NCBI GenBank assembly: GCA_013396915.1
Contig: VWZL01002554.1
Location: forward strand, 637,176 to 701,175
Reading direction: 5' to 3'
Length of the DNA: 64,000 nt
Source of the DNA: Stercorarius parasiticus
Taxonomy: Eukaryota > Chordata > Aves > Charadriiformes > Stercorariidae
The notes below the pieces were generated by a model. The model was not told the DNA's origin and searched no databases. It saw only the letters and a program-made list of their open reading frames with translations. Of the stretch, positions 13,341 through 25,110 are shown in pieces. The position numbers and the translations under genes were made by a program. Numbering within the stretch: the stretch's first letter is position 1; every line of letters starts with the position of its first letter.

Positions 13341-16300
13341 ATATCATCCTTGAAAACAAACACTTTCTGGAACATCATGTACTTATTACTCTGACCTAGC
13401 TTTTGAAGAAAACTCCCCAGTGAAATACTTCAGGAAGCTTCTTTCAGATATTTGTATCCCTTGGTTTGGGGGACTAAGGGACTTTATCATTGGAGAATTG
13501 ACTGGTACACACAGCAGACCTGCTTCCTAAAACATTAATACACACTAAAATTTCCCCAGCAGGGAGGTAAAATTCAGTACTGTTTTTTTTCTCCTTGACT
13601 GATGCTTCTGTATCTGTGAGGTCCAGTGGAACTACAATATCTGAAGCAAGTTGAAAGAGAATGAAGGGAAAGGAGAAGACAAATACATTTTTTCAAAAAT
13701 AAAAATAAAAAATTAAAAATACTTACCACTAAGTCAAGCAGTTCCAAAGTGAAGGGCCTCAGAGCATTGCTGGTTTGCCAACATAGCATCAGCTGTGTCT
13801 GTTATGAAAGGCACAGTTCCACGCAATACATCTGATAATACTGATACTGATACTTTCCAGCCACAGGGAAATGTGTCCTGACTTTTGTGTTTACATTCCT
13901 AATTTTAGGGTCAAAAATAGGTGCCCTTCTCATTTGTCTGTTTTGCCTACTGGAAGAAATAAAAAATAAAGCAAATCAAAGAAAGGAAGGTAAAACAGTA
14001 AAACACTCAGTGAAAAAAAATGCTTCCCAGCCTTGCTCACTTGCTTGCAAGCAGCAGCAAAAGTTAGCGTAATGATGGAAATACAGTTGGGCAATGACAT
14101 TTTTCTTAAAGTATTTCAGTTAAAGTTCTAGGTTTTTTCTCAGATTATGTTTGCTAGAACAGAATAGGTCTTGATTCAACTTACAGATGACAAGGTGTGT
14201 TTAATAGCAGAAGTCAGCTTTTGAAGTCAGTGGGATGTTTCTCAGCGCTGGTTTGTATACTCTAGTTAATATTTGTGTGTTCTGACCTTACAAGGCACTT
14301 TTATTTGAACTAAAGCAATTTTTATTCAAACTTTTTATCTGATGAACACTGATGCCCATTTGGCTGAGCTTCTACATTTTAATTCTGTAAAAGCTCAGTG
14401 TGAAATCACATCTGCTGGAGGAGGGGCAGGGCAGCAAACATGGCATGGATCGACTTTCAGGCAGCCTAAAACTCAAAGTCCCGTTTGAGCTAATGCAGAT
14501 GCACAGGCAGAAGGTTTTAAACAATTCTAGGCCAAATTATCTCTGTCAGTCCTGGCCTATGTTTTTAAAAAAATAGGATGTTTCCCAAACTTAGGCTGTA
14601 TGCTCACCTGTCTACCTAAATACTCCTCTAGTGTCGATAGACAAAATATTTAACGCATCTATACATAATATTAAGTTTAATGTCACTGTGATGGTCTGCA
14701 CTTGTGAAGTGTTAGGAAGTCCTCACATTGAACTGGGACTGTTTCTAACGATGGTCTTCCCAGCAGCTACCAGGCAGGTCTGGCAGCTGGGCCGTTCCAT
14801 GTCCATCCCCAGTAGGCAATCTGCGTGTCCCTACCCTCTTGTAGGCAAGTCGTTAGCACAGACATGGGCTGCTCCATGCCTGTTGGCATCAGTGCCCAGG
14901 AACACTTAGTTTATTAGTATTAGATGCAAGCAGTGATTTCAAAAGGTTTTCCATGAACTGCAGGAGCAGGACCCCAGCTTGAATTCGTTAAGGTAGAGTA
15001 TTGGAAGAGTCCTGATTGAGCAAGTGGCATAGGCTTAAATGCAAACACACAAGCCCAGAGCCTGCTCTCAAGCTCAGATTGGAAAGCAAGCTTGCAAAGG
15101 TAACGTGTAGCACAGCCGCAGACTGCCCCCTGGAACATGTGGGGCTCCAGGGACATCATGCAATGCTGAGCTCAGGCAAGGTATGTGCTGATGGTCTGCA
15201 CGCAGCGTGAGAGACACCCATGAAGATAGCTGATCAAGGATGCACTACACTTGCAGTCAAAACCACTCCTTAGGATGCACTGCATGGACAGGCAACAGGT
15301 TTTTTTGCATGTCCAGAGCCTTTTTTGATCTCAGTTCAAAGAAAGAGAGTACTTTTTTTTCATTGCCACATGTCTCTTTTAACCACATAAACAGATAAAT
15401 GTTTTTCACTCAGAAACCATCCTTCACTACTTCCTTCTATTTGGAAGGAGTGGAAGGAAAAATTCAGCCTGTAAGGAATCAGGAGGAATGAGGAAAGAAG
15501 CAAAGGCACAGAGGATTTTAAAATTATAATTTCTTCTCAATCCGAAGAGTTTACGGCATGGCATTGCTAGGCTTTTGACCCCAGCTCTCATCATAGGAGG
15601 AGGGGAAAAAAAAAGAGGCTGAATGGAAAAATCCAGCATGTTCTTTTGATTGAATAGTGCTACTGGCTGTTTGTGCTTCAGGCTGTCCATGCCTGAAGCT
15701 CAGTCAAGTTCTCAGTTTATAACTAGCTTCGCTCTGCCGTCTAAGGCAGCTCATGCCAAATGCTCTTCTGCTACAAGGTCATGGCAAATCTCTCTTCCCA
15801 AACATCATCAATGTGTAACCCATGCCGGCAATTGTATAAAGGTTTCCACTCACATGTTTTGTTGTCTGTCATGTGTCTTATTCCAGTTCTGTAGTTGAGC
15901 TATTTCTTTATCAAGCACGACGAGGACCAGAGCAGAAACTGAGGTTAATACCCTGCAAGGAAGGAAAATGAAGAAATCACGTGTTGAGCAGAGGACAACA
16001 GAGAGTGTTTATTACAGCAAGATGGGCATGGTCACACAATTGTCCATGACTGGTGAAGCCTAATACATGAGTCATGCAAGCTTGGTCACGCAAGCAACAA
16101 TAGGAAACTTTATGAGGCTTTACAGCCTTTATGAGGTTATTGCATGTATGTTCTCCCTAATACACATTCTGTGTTTGATTTTCATCTTTGCTTTGGTGTT
16201 TAATTCAATGCTTTTTCTCCTTGCTGAGAAGTTCCTTCTGAAGGTAATTCCTCAGTATGAATGGCTTCTCTCAGTAGCCAGCGGTTTTTGTTAAACACAG

Positions 16301-18864
16301 GCTCTATCCCTGCAGGCTTTGCTTTTAATATAAAGCAAGACATCATTATGTTGTATAATGGCTTGAAATGCATGTAAGTAGTTGCAATCTAAAGGTATTA
16401 AGAACAGTTTTCATGACACTATTTATAGTCTAAGTATGCATCTTGGCTTTCCCTTAATTATCATGGTCTCTGCCTAAACATTATGAAGTGAATAAGATTA
16501 ATTTTTTGTCCTGAGAGCAAATTAAACTTTTTTGCATAGCTAGTTCTTCTGAAATTATAAATTATTCTTGCAGCAAGGCACCATTCAGTGTTGTAGTCAT
16601 AATGCAGCTGATAAAGACAAATATTTTGGCTCCCATCAACCCCAAACAAAGCAAAACTTTAAGAGTCGCTGATTTCTTTATGGAAACATGACCATATTAG
16701 GCTAGTCCCAGAATGTTAAACAAATAATCACAGGTTTAAATTTTTCTATACCAATCTCCACATCCTCAGTGATTAGCTTACTTTCTTCATCGAATCTTGA
16801 TACCTTCCCTGTATCTTCCCTTAATTTTTTGCAACCTTCTCCCTGCTTCCATGCAAGATTTCTGTTTTTCAAAATGTCTCTGGAAAAGAAGGGGTGTCGT
16901 GCTATATCTAAAAAGGTAACAGATCTGGGTTCTGACTGAGCAAGTGAGTAAATTTCAGAAAATCCTCCTACAAATGCCCAGCTAGAACCAACACATTTCC
17001 CAGCGTGCAACACAGCTCTAAGTCTTACCCCCCCACACAGGCTTTTGTCCTGTGATGTGATACCTACAGCAAGTTGTAATTGTTTCACTTGGAAAAAAAT
17101 AACCATGGAACATGCCTTACTCCGTACTGAGAGAAATGCCACATGTCAGTTCTGTTGCAGTCCCGTCTCAAGTTCTTTAAGGCAATTTCCATGCTTCACT
17201 GTGTTTTTCCCAGGGATGGTATTCTGAATCAGCTTAATAAAATGAAGAACATTCAAAACTTCTATGGAATTATCCTTGGGTTACTTATTAAAAGGCAGTA
17301 GATATGTCCCTGCTCACACATAAAGGCTTGTGCTGTTAAAACACCCCCTACTGTTGTGGAGCTTGGTTAGCAATTAATGCTTGTGTCACAGTCTCATGTA
17401 TGGCTGTGTGGGATGCACAGATTGACAAGAGGGCAGGAAAAGAGGGGGATAGTCATGCTGTCTCTGTGAGAGGAATATATGAAAACCATTCATAGATTGT
17501 GGTTTGCATTTAACTTTGAATTTATTAAGAAGTTGTACTATTGCATTACAACAGAGGTCCTCACTGCCCAGATGCCCGGGGGGGGGGCGGTTGTATGGTT
17601 TGTGTTTTTAGGGTGTCTGTATGCTGCAGAGTTATGAATTTCAGCTTGCATGTAACTGGTGCCTTGGGCTAAAATTTCCTGGTTGTTTTTCAGTTCATGG
17701 CTCTTTTTCATCTCCCAGCAGAGATGAGCTGAATATGCCAATGCTATGTGATCTACAGTGGCTTCTTTCTGAAGTGCTGGTCTACCATGGCAACTGCTGT
17801 TCACTGTGCAGGCTGCTATCACTGACCCATATTTATAGACAATTTCACTTCCTTGTCCTCTGCATGCGTGGGATTGTGTGTATAACACACATTCTGTGGG
17901 CCCAACCAAGTCCTTAACACATCACCTACCCTTTCATAATACTGATTGTGTGTTTTGTGTGAAAAAAGTGAAGTACAGTCATAGTGTGTGTAGGAAGTGG
18001 GAGGCAAACAAGAAGACGAGTGAACGGAATAGCTTGTTGGATAAGTAAATAGTACTGAAAAGCACAAGAATAACTTCAGTCAGAGGAATTTAGAGAAACA
18101 AAGATAATACTTTGTGCACACTGAGGCTACAAAATCATGTCAACAGGCAGAGGAAGGTGATAAGACATGACTTTGCTTCTTCTACAACAGCCTGAGGCAC
18201 AATCACTTTTTGCAATTATTTCACACTACCACCTACTCAGGCCAGTTGTTAAAAGCTATGATTGAACAGCCATCCTCTATGCTCAAAAATGCACCCAGAG
18301 TCTAGCTCTGACACGAAAACATAGTCCTTTGCCACTAATCCCAGATTATTGTGAATCGTTGGTGGGGCCACTGAATGTTTCCAAGATCTCAAATGAGATG
18401 TTCACTTTGCTAATGTATTTTAACAAAAATACACAACAATTTTGTTTCTGTGGAAAAAAAACACAACCAAACAAACAAAAAAAAAACCCCAAAACGTTTT
18501 ATTAACATTTTAACAGAGGAAAAAATGTAGTTTCAGGTCTGATTTTAAAAAGTCACTGAAATCTCTACTTAAAAGATTATTTTGGCTTTGAAATGTTTGT
18601 ACTTGAAAGGATTCGGTTCTGAGTCCACTTGAAAACCACCTTATCAGTATGATCAATCTGTATCAGATATTCAAAAAAAATTCAGTGAGTGTTTTGAGCT
18701 AAAGAACCGGAAAACTTAAATGAGACTGACATGTTACTGCGATACTTACCTTATATTTATGTATTTATTGCAAAAATTGTATTTTGATTAATAGATTGCC
18801 ACTCAGCTTGCATTAAAATGTTAACACCCTCTGACGACTTTGTTCTGGCATAGCTCAGTACAAA
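13341..18864. other. Unique sequence, no gene recognised
   Basis: AT-rich DNA. The longest open frame is 16702-17142 on the minus strand (146 codons). I see no known domain, signal peptide or membrane segment in it and no supporting splice context, so I do not call it a gene. A homopolymer of ten G lies at 17578-17587, and an A/CAAA-rich stretch lies near 18453-18488. No RNA gene is seen. Confidence 0.55.
17578..17587 (+). repeat. Run of ten G
   Basis: An uninterrupted G10 run directly after ccc. Such runs are prone to sequencing and length errors. Confidence 0.9.
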
Positions 18865-19458
18865 TACCCAGGATGCGGTTGGCTTTCTGGGCTGTGAGTG
18901 CACATTATCAGCTGACGTCCAGCTTTTCAGCCACCATCCCCAAGTCCTTCTCGGCAGAGCTGCTCTCAATCCGTTCATCCCCCAGCTTGTTTTGTTACCA
19001 GGGATTGGCCCAGGTGCAGGACCCTGCACTTGGCCTTGTTGAACCTTATGAGGTTCACACAGACCCACTTTTTGAGCCTCTCCAGGTCCCTCTGGATGGC
19101 ATGCCATCCGTCAGGTGTGTCAACTGTACCACTCAGCTTGGTGTTGTCCACAAACTTGCTGAGAGCGCACTCGATCCCAGTGTCTATGCCACTGATAAAG
19201 TCATTGTACAGTACTGGTCCCAGTACAGACCCCTGAGGGACACCAGTTGTGACCGATCTCCACCTGGACATTGAGCTGTTGATCACTACCCTCTGGATGC
19301 AACCATCCAACCAATTCCTTATCCACCGAACAATCCACCCATCAAATCCATATCTTTCCGATTTAGAGAGAAGAATGTCCCTGCTTATTGCAGGGGATGT
19401 TGGACTAGATGACCTTTAAAGTTCCCTTCCAACCCAAACTATCCTATAATTCTATGAC
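18865..19458. mobile_element. CR1 LINE with inverted 5' part
   Basis: This is one truncated CR1 insertion in two opposite pieces. From about 18865 to 19379 the sequence reads as CR1 ORF2 on the minus strand, running from the 'GFDGW..RWIRN' region through the reverse-transcriptase core to the region after LHLGQ. From 19375 to about 19458 it reads as the CR1 3' terminus on the plus strand, including 'ttggactagatgaccttta' and 'cttccaacccaaac', and ends in an 'attctatg'-like motif. The pieces meet at 19375-19379 (atgtc), which fits both. A sense 3' tail preceded by an inverted 5' segment is the classic product of twin priming during target-primed reverse transcription, known for mammalian L1. Two independent fragments side by side are the alternative. 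Confidence 0.8.
18890..19378 (-). pseudogene. CR1 reverse transcriptase fragment, dead
   Basis: The minus-strand translation (best frame 18975-19310) shows the CR1 reverse-transcriptase core: a GFDGW-like block just upstream, '[11 protein letters not shown]', then '[19 protein letters not shown]', 'FVDNTKLSG' and 'RVLHLGQ'. In functional CR1 enzymes the catalytic block reads F-A-D-D. Here it reads F-V-D-N, so a metal-binding aspartate is lost. Beyond LHLGQ the similarity continues in another frame ('RTWGWWLKSW' corresponds to the D-M-G block), which shows a frameshift or small deletion. The protein would have copied CR1 RNA into DNA at the target site. This piece cannot encode a working enzyme. 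Confidence 0.8.
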
Positions 19459-22400
19459 ATCTGATCCTGAATATTTTGTTAATAACTTCTAGTGAAGTGT
19501 AGTTAGGGTTTGCTGGTTTATACAATGATCGTTCTGACCTCACCTCCTTGTAAGCAAGCAGAATGGTAATGACAGGTCTCCTTCTGGGCACTCCATGTCT
19601 AAAATTCAACCAAAACATCCACTGCCTTGCAAATGCAGATTGAGTACTGAACGTCCTGTTTTATGGATGGATATGACTGAGACAACACAGCCAGAAAATA
19701 TTCAGCGACCACAGGTCAGCATCTGAAAGTATGCACAAATGATCCATTTATCTTCTTTTGCTGTGAAGAGCCAAATCTTTTTTTTTTTTTTTAACTCTTC
19801 TGTGCCTGCTAATGTCATACACAAGGCAGACAAGACCGACATTTGGTATTAGGGGTTAACATAACAAGAACGGAAAAGCGTACTTCAGCCCCAAGGAAAG
19901 TGGATAAACATTTCAATTCCTTGCTGGTGAGTGGCCGTTCTGCTGAGAAATGGCCTTGTTTTTGGTCTGGGTTGTTGGAGGTAGGAAAAGAAGCAAAAAG
20001 GCCTTTTACTTTCACTAGATATGATTATGAAAGTCTTCTAGCTTTGTGAGCAATGAGTATGTATACTAATCCTTTAACTGCTTTGTGACCAGCAAAGAGG
20101 TAAAACGGTCCCTTTGTCAGGTTTTAGGCAGTTCAGAAACTCTATCCTCCAAAGTTAGTGCCAAAGTGTTTAAAACCCACTGAAAACAAAATTGGTTCAC
20201 ATCCAAGTGAAAAGAAAATGAAACTGGTGAATCCAAGGTAATTACTTGCTCATGTTATAGCTCCTCTTTGTTAGCAGAATGGTATAAAAGTGACAGCAGT
20301 GTAAATCGCGACTCCTGTCTTGAACTACTTGTTCTGGTTTTCTGTGAAACCCATTGCATTTCTTTTTAGGAAGGAAGTTAGAGTTTTCCTTGAACTTTTT
20401 GGATGTTCGGTGGAGCGGGGAAAAAAAGTAAGAAACTCCTTTTGGGTTGATATTGGTTATGCTAAAATATTTTTTCCATCAGAATTGTTTCTTTTGGGGT
20501 GCTTTCACACTAATCAGGCTTTTCCTTTCTTCTGCAATATTCCTGGGAGTTGCAGTTCAGGTGCATGTAATGGATCGCATTTAACCCCAAGGTATAAAAA
20601 ATGTCAGTCACACGTACCAGAAGAGCAAAGCGCGTCTCAGGAAACAGTGTTTAATCCAAGACTGCAAAAGAACAGTGACAGGAAGAATTTAAAATACAGC
20701 TCCTATGAATCCTAAGGGGATCTTGAGTGAAGGGAGAATGCGTTGAACAAAGCTGAAAAGGAATATATTCCCAAATGGTTTGCTCGTGACTATTTCTATT
20801 TGGTCAGAAAGTTAAATGAAAAATATATGGTATTTTGTCTTTGCACCTCAATGTAGGCAGGACAAACATTTTTCACAATATTAGCACATGAATTTCAGTT
20901 TTGAAAGCATAATAAATGCTACTTATCTGCCTCTAGTTTCTAGTTATGTGTATGAGACATGGTGAATAATATTTTGTCTCTGCAAAAATGTAAAGCAAAT
21001 CTTACAGTGTTACAAATTGTAGTAATTCAGATTAATTTCTCCTTATATATTTATTTTTATCCCTTTTTGGATCAGTTTCAAAATGTAGGGGGTTTTACAC
21101 TTAAGGCGTTTCACAATTTCTGAATAGCTATAATATATTAAGAAGCTAAATTTTAGTATTTTCCTTTTTTGGCCTTTGTCTAAAACTCATTTTCATTTGT
21201 TTTTTCTCCTGTTAGCTCACAGGTCTCTTCATTCCATTCCTTTAAGCCTTTCCCTTTACCTTTCCAGAAGATCTTTTTCCCCAGCTAATTAAAACAAAAT
21301 GACAAAACTTCAAGTGAGTGCTTGGAGACATTAGAAGACGTTTTAGAAAGGTGCTTATCTGTGTTAGATATACAGCAGGTGTAAGCAGCTGTTTCTTTTT
21401 CTTCAGTGGAACTACAAGAATTTATAACACTAAAATTTACACAGTTTTTTAATGTTCTTTAAATAAAAAACTGTCAACCTTTTCCCTCCCTAAATACATG
21501 GGGAAATTTTTACAATGAAACACTTAATTACTTCACGGGAAGAGCGTGGAATTAAAGCAGCTCTGTTGATTCAATCAAAGGCATATTGATTTATTGCAGG
21601 CAAGGATCCGGCCTTTATCATCTTTGCTTTTCCAGTGTGCTGGCCTCTGAACTCCTTTTCGTTGTTACTGTAATGACTTCTGTCTTCTTTTAGTGGTAAG
21701 CTTATAAATTACCCTGTGATTTTCAGAGGTTCATTTCCATTTCCATCACATCTTTCATCAAAGATGAAGCAAGTGTTGTTATGGTCCTTGACAAGCATTT
21801 ATGTATTTTAAAACATCCATTTATCTAGACAGTACTTACAAGCAGCTTATATATGTATACATATCTTTGTCTCTCGTTATTACATCAAATATATAGTTAT
21901 TAAAGGTAACTATGTTTAGTTCTATCTATCTATACAATCCATACAATTGGTATTCCTCACTCCCCCCCGCCCCCAACAACTGTTCTTTACTGCATCTCAA
22001 ATTCATTAATCAATATAGGTAAGGAAATGCAAGCATTCCAATTTTAAAAGTGAGGATGTGAGTCAAATAAACTGCAGTACATTTATTCAGTAGTAAACTT
22101 AAATTAGGAGCTGGGAGGAGCTGGAAGACGTCATGGGGATGAACAAAGGAAGGAGATAGCACCGAATGGATGGTTTCTGCTGCCAGCGGGGATGGTGCCA
22201 AAGCTCTGAAAATGTTCTTGTTGGTTTCCTTAGGCAACTCTGAATTGCACCCAATACCAGAGACAAGTATAATCTGGCTACCAAGTGAATTAAAAAAAGG
22301 AAAAAAAACGCCCCTGCTGGCTGGAAGCTGGCAGGAGTCCTGCTCATTGACTGCTGCCTCAGTGTGTCCCCAGCTTTCACGTGCAGGTTTGATTCTGAAA

Positions 22401-23472
22401 GTGCGTTACACTGTTGTTGTTGGCACACGGGACGGAGCTGAAGCAGGCGAGCGGTTTGTGTAATCACCACTCCAGCTTTTCAGACCCGTATCATTTTCTC
22501 ATAAACAAACTGCAGGCCCAGTCCTCCAAGGAGGTCACTTCATTCAGCTGCTGCTCTGGCCATGTAAAGGTCCCTCACAGGTGTAAATCAGTAGCAAGCC
22601 CAATTAAACCCGTGGGTTTGCAGTAGTGAAAAAGTAGCATGCATAAAATCACAACCAAGACCTTTAATTTTAATAGCAGGATTCAGCATCTTATGGGATC
22701 AGCTCCCATGATAGCCAAAGCCAAACAAAGATTAAAACCCAGGACACTTCCAAAACAGTCTCTGGATTTTCACCAGCATAACTGAGAAGAGGACTCAACC
22801 TTCTCTGGAGGGACTGAGAGATGTCTATGATGCTAAAGATAGTGTAGGAACAAAGAAAATGTGTGGGAAATAGACTCAGAGTTTCTCTGTGGATGCTCTT
22901 AGGAACTTGCTCCTCTCACTTGCAAAGAAAAGACAAGACTGTCCCAGACCCATCTGTAGGGACCCTAAGTCCTGAGACTGCGTTATGTTTGAGGGGTAAG
23001 ACCCCACCAGCTTCTTCCTTAGGAAGACGGAGAAGTCAAGTTAGCCATTAGGGAAGACTTTTTCTCTCTAAGCAAAGACTGCTAATTGACAACGCATACT
23101 TTTTGTTGGTTTTATTACTTGATCACAAATTATGCCTGAGGAAGTTTGACAAAAGACACTCCAACGTTGTTCATGGTCAGCCTGCTTTGCCCACCTGGGT
23201 TTCCAAATTTTGGTCTGTGTTGTTATAGCTAGCTTCTCCCAGCTACAAAGTTAGCCTAAATTCCATTTTTTTAAAGTTGTAAAAACCCCAGCAAATAAGC
23301 AACTTTCTTGATTCAAATACATTAATTATGAATATTATTAAACTTGAATATTATTAATAACTAAATTCAAATATTAATAAATGTAAATGTATTAATATTT
23401 CATTTGGGTTATGATTTTTCACATTTCTTTAAAATAAATGCATTTATTATATGTAGATTACATGTAAATCAT

Positions 23473-23520
23473 ATATATATATGTACTCTTTCTTAGAGAT
23501 ATATATGTATTCTTTCTTAG
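23473..23520. repeat. 24-bp tandem duplication
   Basis: Two adjacent 24-bp units (23473-23496 and 23497-23520), each an AT alternation followed by 'tctttcttag', match at 22 of 24 positions. It is preceded by a short AT microsatellite, so replication slippage is the likely origin. Confidence 0.85.
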
Positions 23521-25074
23521 CCTAAGCCATTATCTTTCTGTGAGGTTAAGCAATTGAAGCAATCTAGTTGTGTTAATTCACCCCATAGCCAGCTAAAAGC
23601 AAACACATACCCTAAACACTAAATCCTAAATCAGTCTCAAAAGACTGTTTAAATCACTGTCACTATTCTGATTTGCAGCATGGAGGATGTCCTTTACTAC
23701 ATCTCTGAATTAATAAAAAAAAAAAATCCCTCGAAAGATCTAAGAAGGGGGGAAAGTTGATATTTCCATGTTAATTGTAAAGGAAAAGTGATGGACTGAA
23801 CAACAAAACAAAAAAGAAAACCCAATGCAAGGTACCTGGATTTCACAGCCCTTTCAAGGGAGGTAGTGAAAATGCTGTGAGTTCTGTGACTATGTGAACT
23901 ATATGTCAGAGTGTATATGGTATGTGTGTGTTTAAATGAGATTTAGAATTGTTATTCATTTACATAACACCTGAAATCAATTCTTCTGGGCTGTATGTGC
24001 AAAACCCAGTATAGCATTAGGTTTTGTCACCATATTATAAAAAATAGATCTGAGGAGTAAAATGGCTGATTAGATATACAAAGACCCCTTTTCCCCAGCA
24101 CAGCATTTCTAGGTGGGACTTGGCTGACGAGGATTCAAAGTTTGGAACTTGGGAACTAAGCAAGAACTGTGTCTTTCCTCATCTTGCTTAAATAACCTCT
24201 GGCTTTATGATGTGCATCTGTAATGGTATAGGAGCTCCGAGGTACTTAATTCTTTCTCTCTCCAAACATTTTTTTAAAGCAAAAGCAAAATACCGAAACC
24301 ACTGAAGAACAAGGCATATCAGTTGTAAGTGATAATAATCTCTTGGGGATGATGCTAAAATGATGGTGTAGTATGGGTTAAAATATCACGGTGTTGAGCC
24401 TGGTGGGTCTCACCTTTCAGACCTCAGAACATGTACACTCAAGATGGAAATAGGCACTCTGCGTCACTGTGTGTATGCGGGCCTCCGGAGGGGAGAAATG
24501 GGTCATTAAACTGTTACTTTTTACCAGATTAGGATTATGAGTCCCGTTTTCCTAGAAGGCCTATCTAATAGTTTCACACCAATGTGAAGTTCCTGTGAAT
24601 TTCCCATTGCTATTAAATTGTGATATCCTGGTTGTTGTGGTTTTTTTTTTCAAATCTATGATGTTCTGGTGGCAAGACTGATGAAACTGCCTAATGAAAC
24701 ATGTGTTGTTTCTCTATGCATGCTAGAAACCTTGATCCTACAACTGTATACTCTAGTTTCAAACAGGAGTTCTTTACAATATCATTGCCAAAGCCTAGAA
24801 TGTCAAGATACGATGAACATTTCAATTTTTATAATTAAAAAACCAGCTTGTTGGTGGCTATCTTTAAGGCTATAACAGGAATGCAATCAAAACAAAACAT
24901 GCAATACAGGCCATAGCCTGCTAGCGAGGGGACCCTCCTGGAGTGTGGGAGATTCACAGGTCTCCAGTTTTTCATGTGAGTATCCTAAATTTAAGTTGAT
25001 GAGTAAAGTAGCTCACCTTAATCAACAAAAATCTGAATAACTTCTCCCCCCATAAAAAGTAAGGTTTGGGGCTT

Positions 25075-25110
25075 GTGTTTTTTTGTTTGTTTTTTTGTTG
25101 TTGTTGTTTT
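25075..25110. repeat. T-rich TTTG/TTG microsatellite
   Basis: Runs of T interrupted by single G residues, including three consecutive gtt units. It is ordinary simple sequence. Confidence 0.8.

Noticed and set aside
16702..17142. 146-codon minus-strand open frame
   Set aside because: It contains an HPFF-like word that recalls kinase C-lobes, but none of the other kinase motifs and no splice context. It is treated as chance.
18840..19274. 144-codon plus-strand open frame
   Set aside because: It is the antisense shadow of the CR1 reverse-transcriptase fragment on the minus strand.
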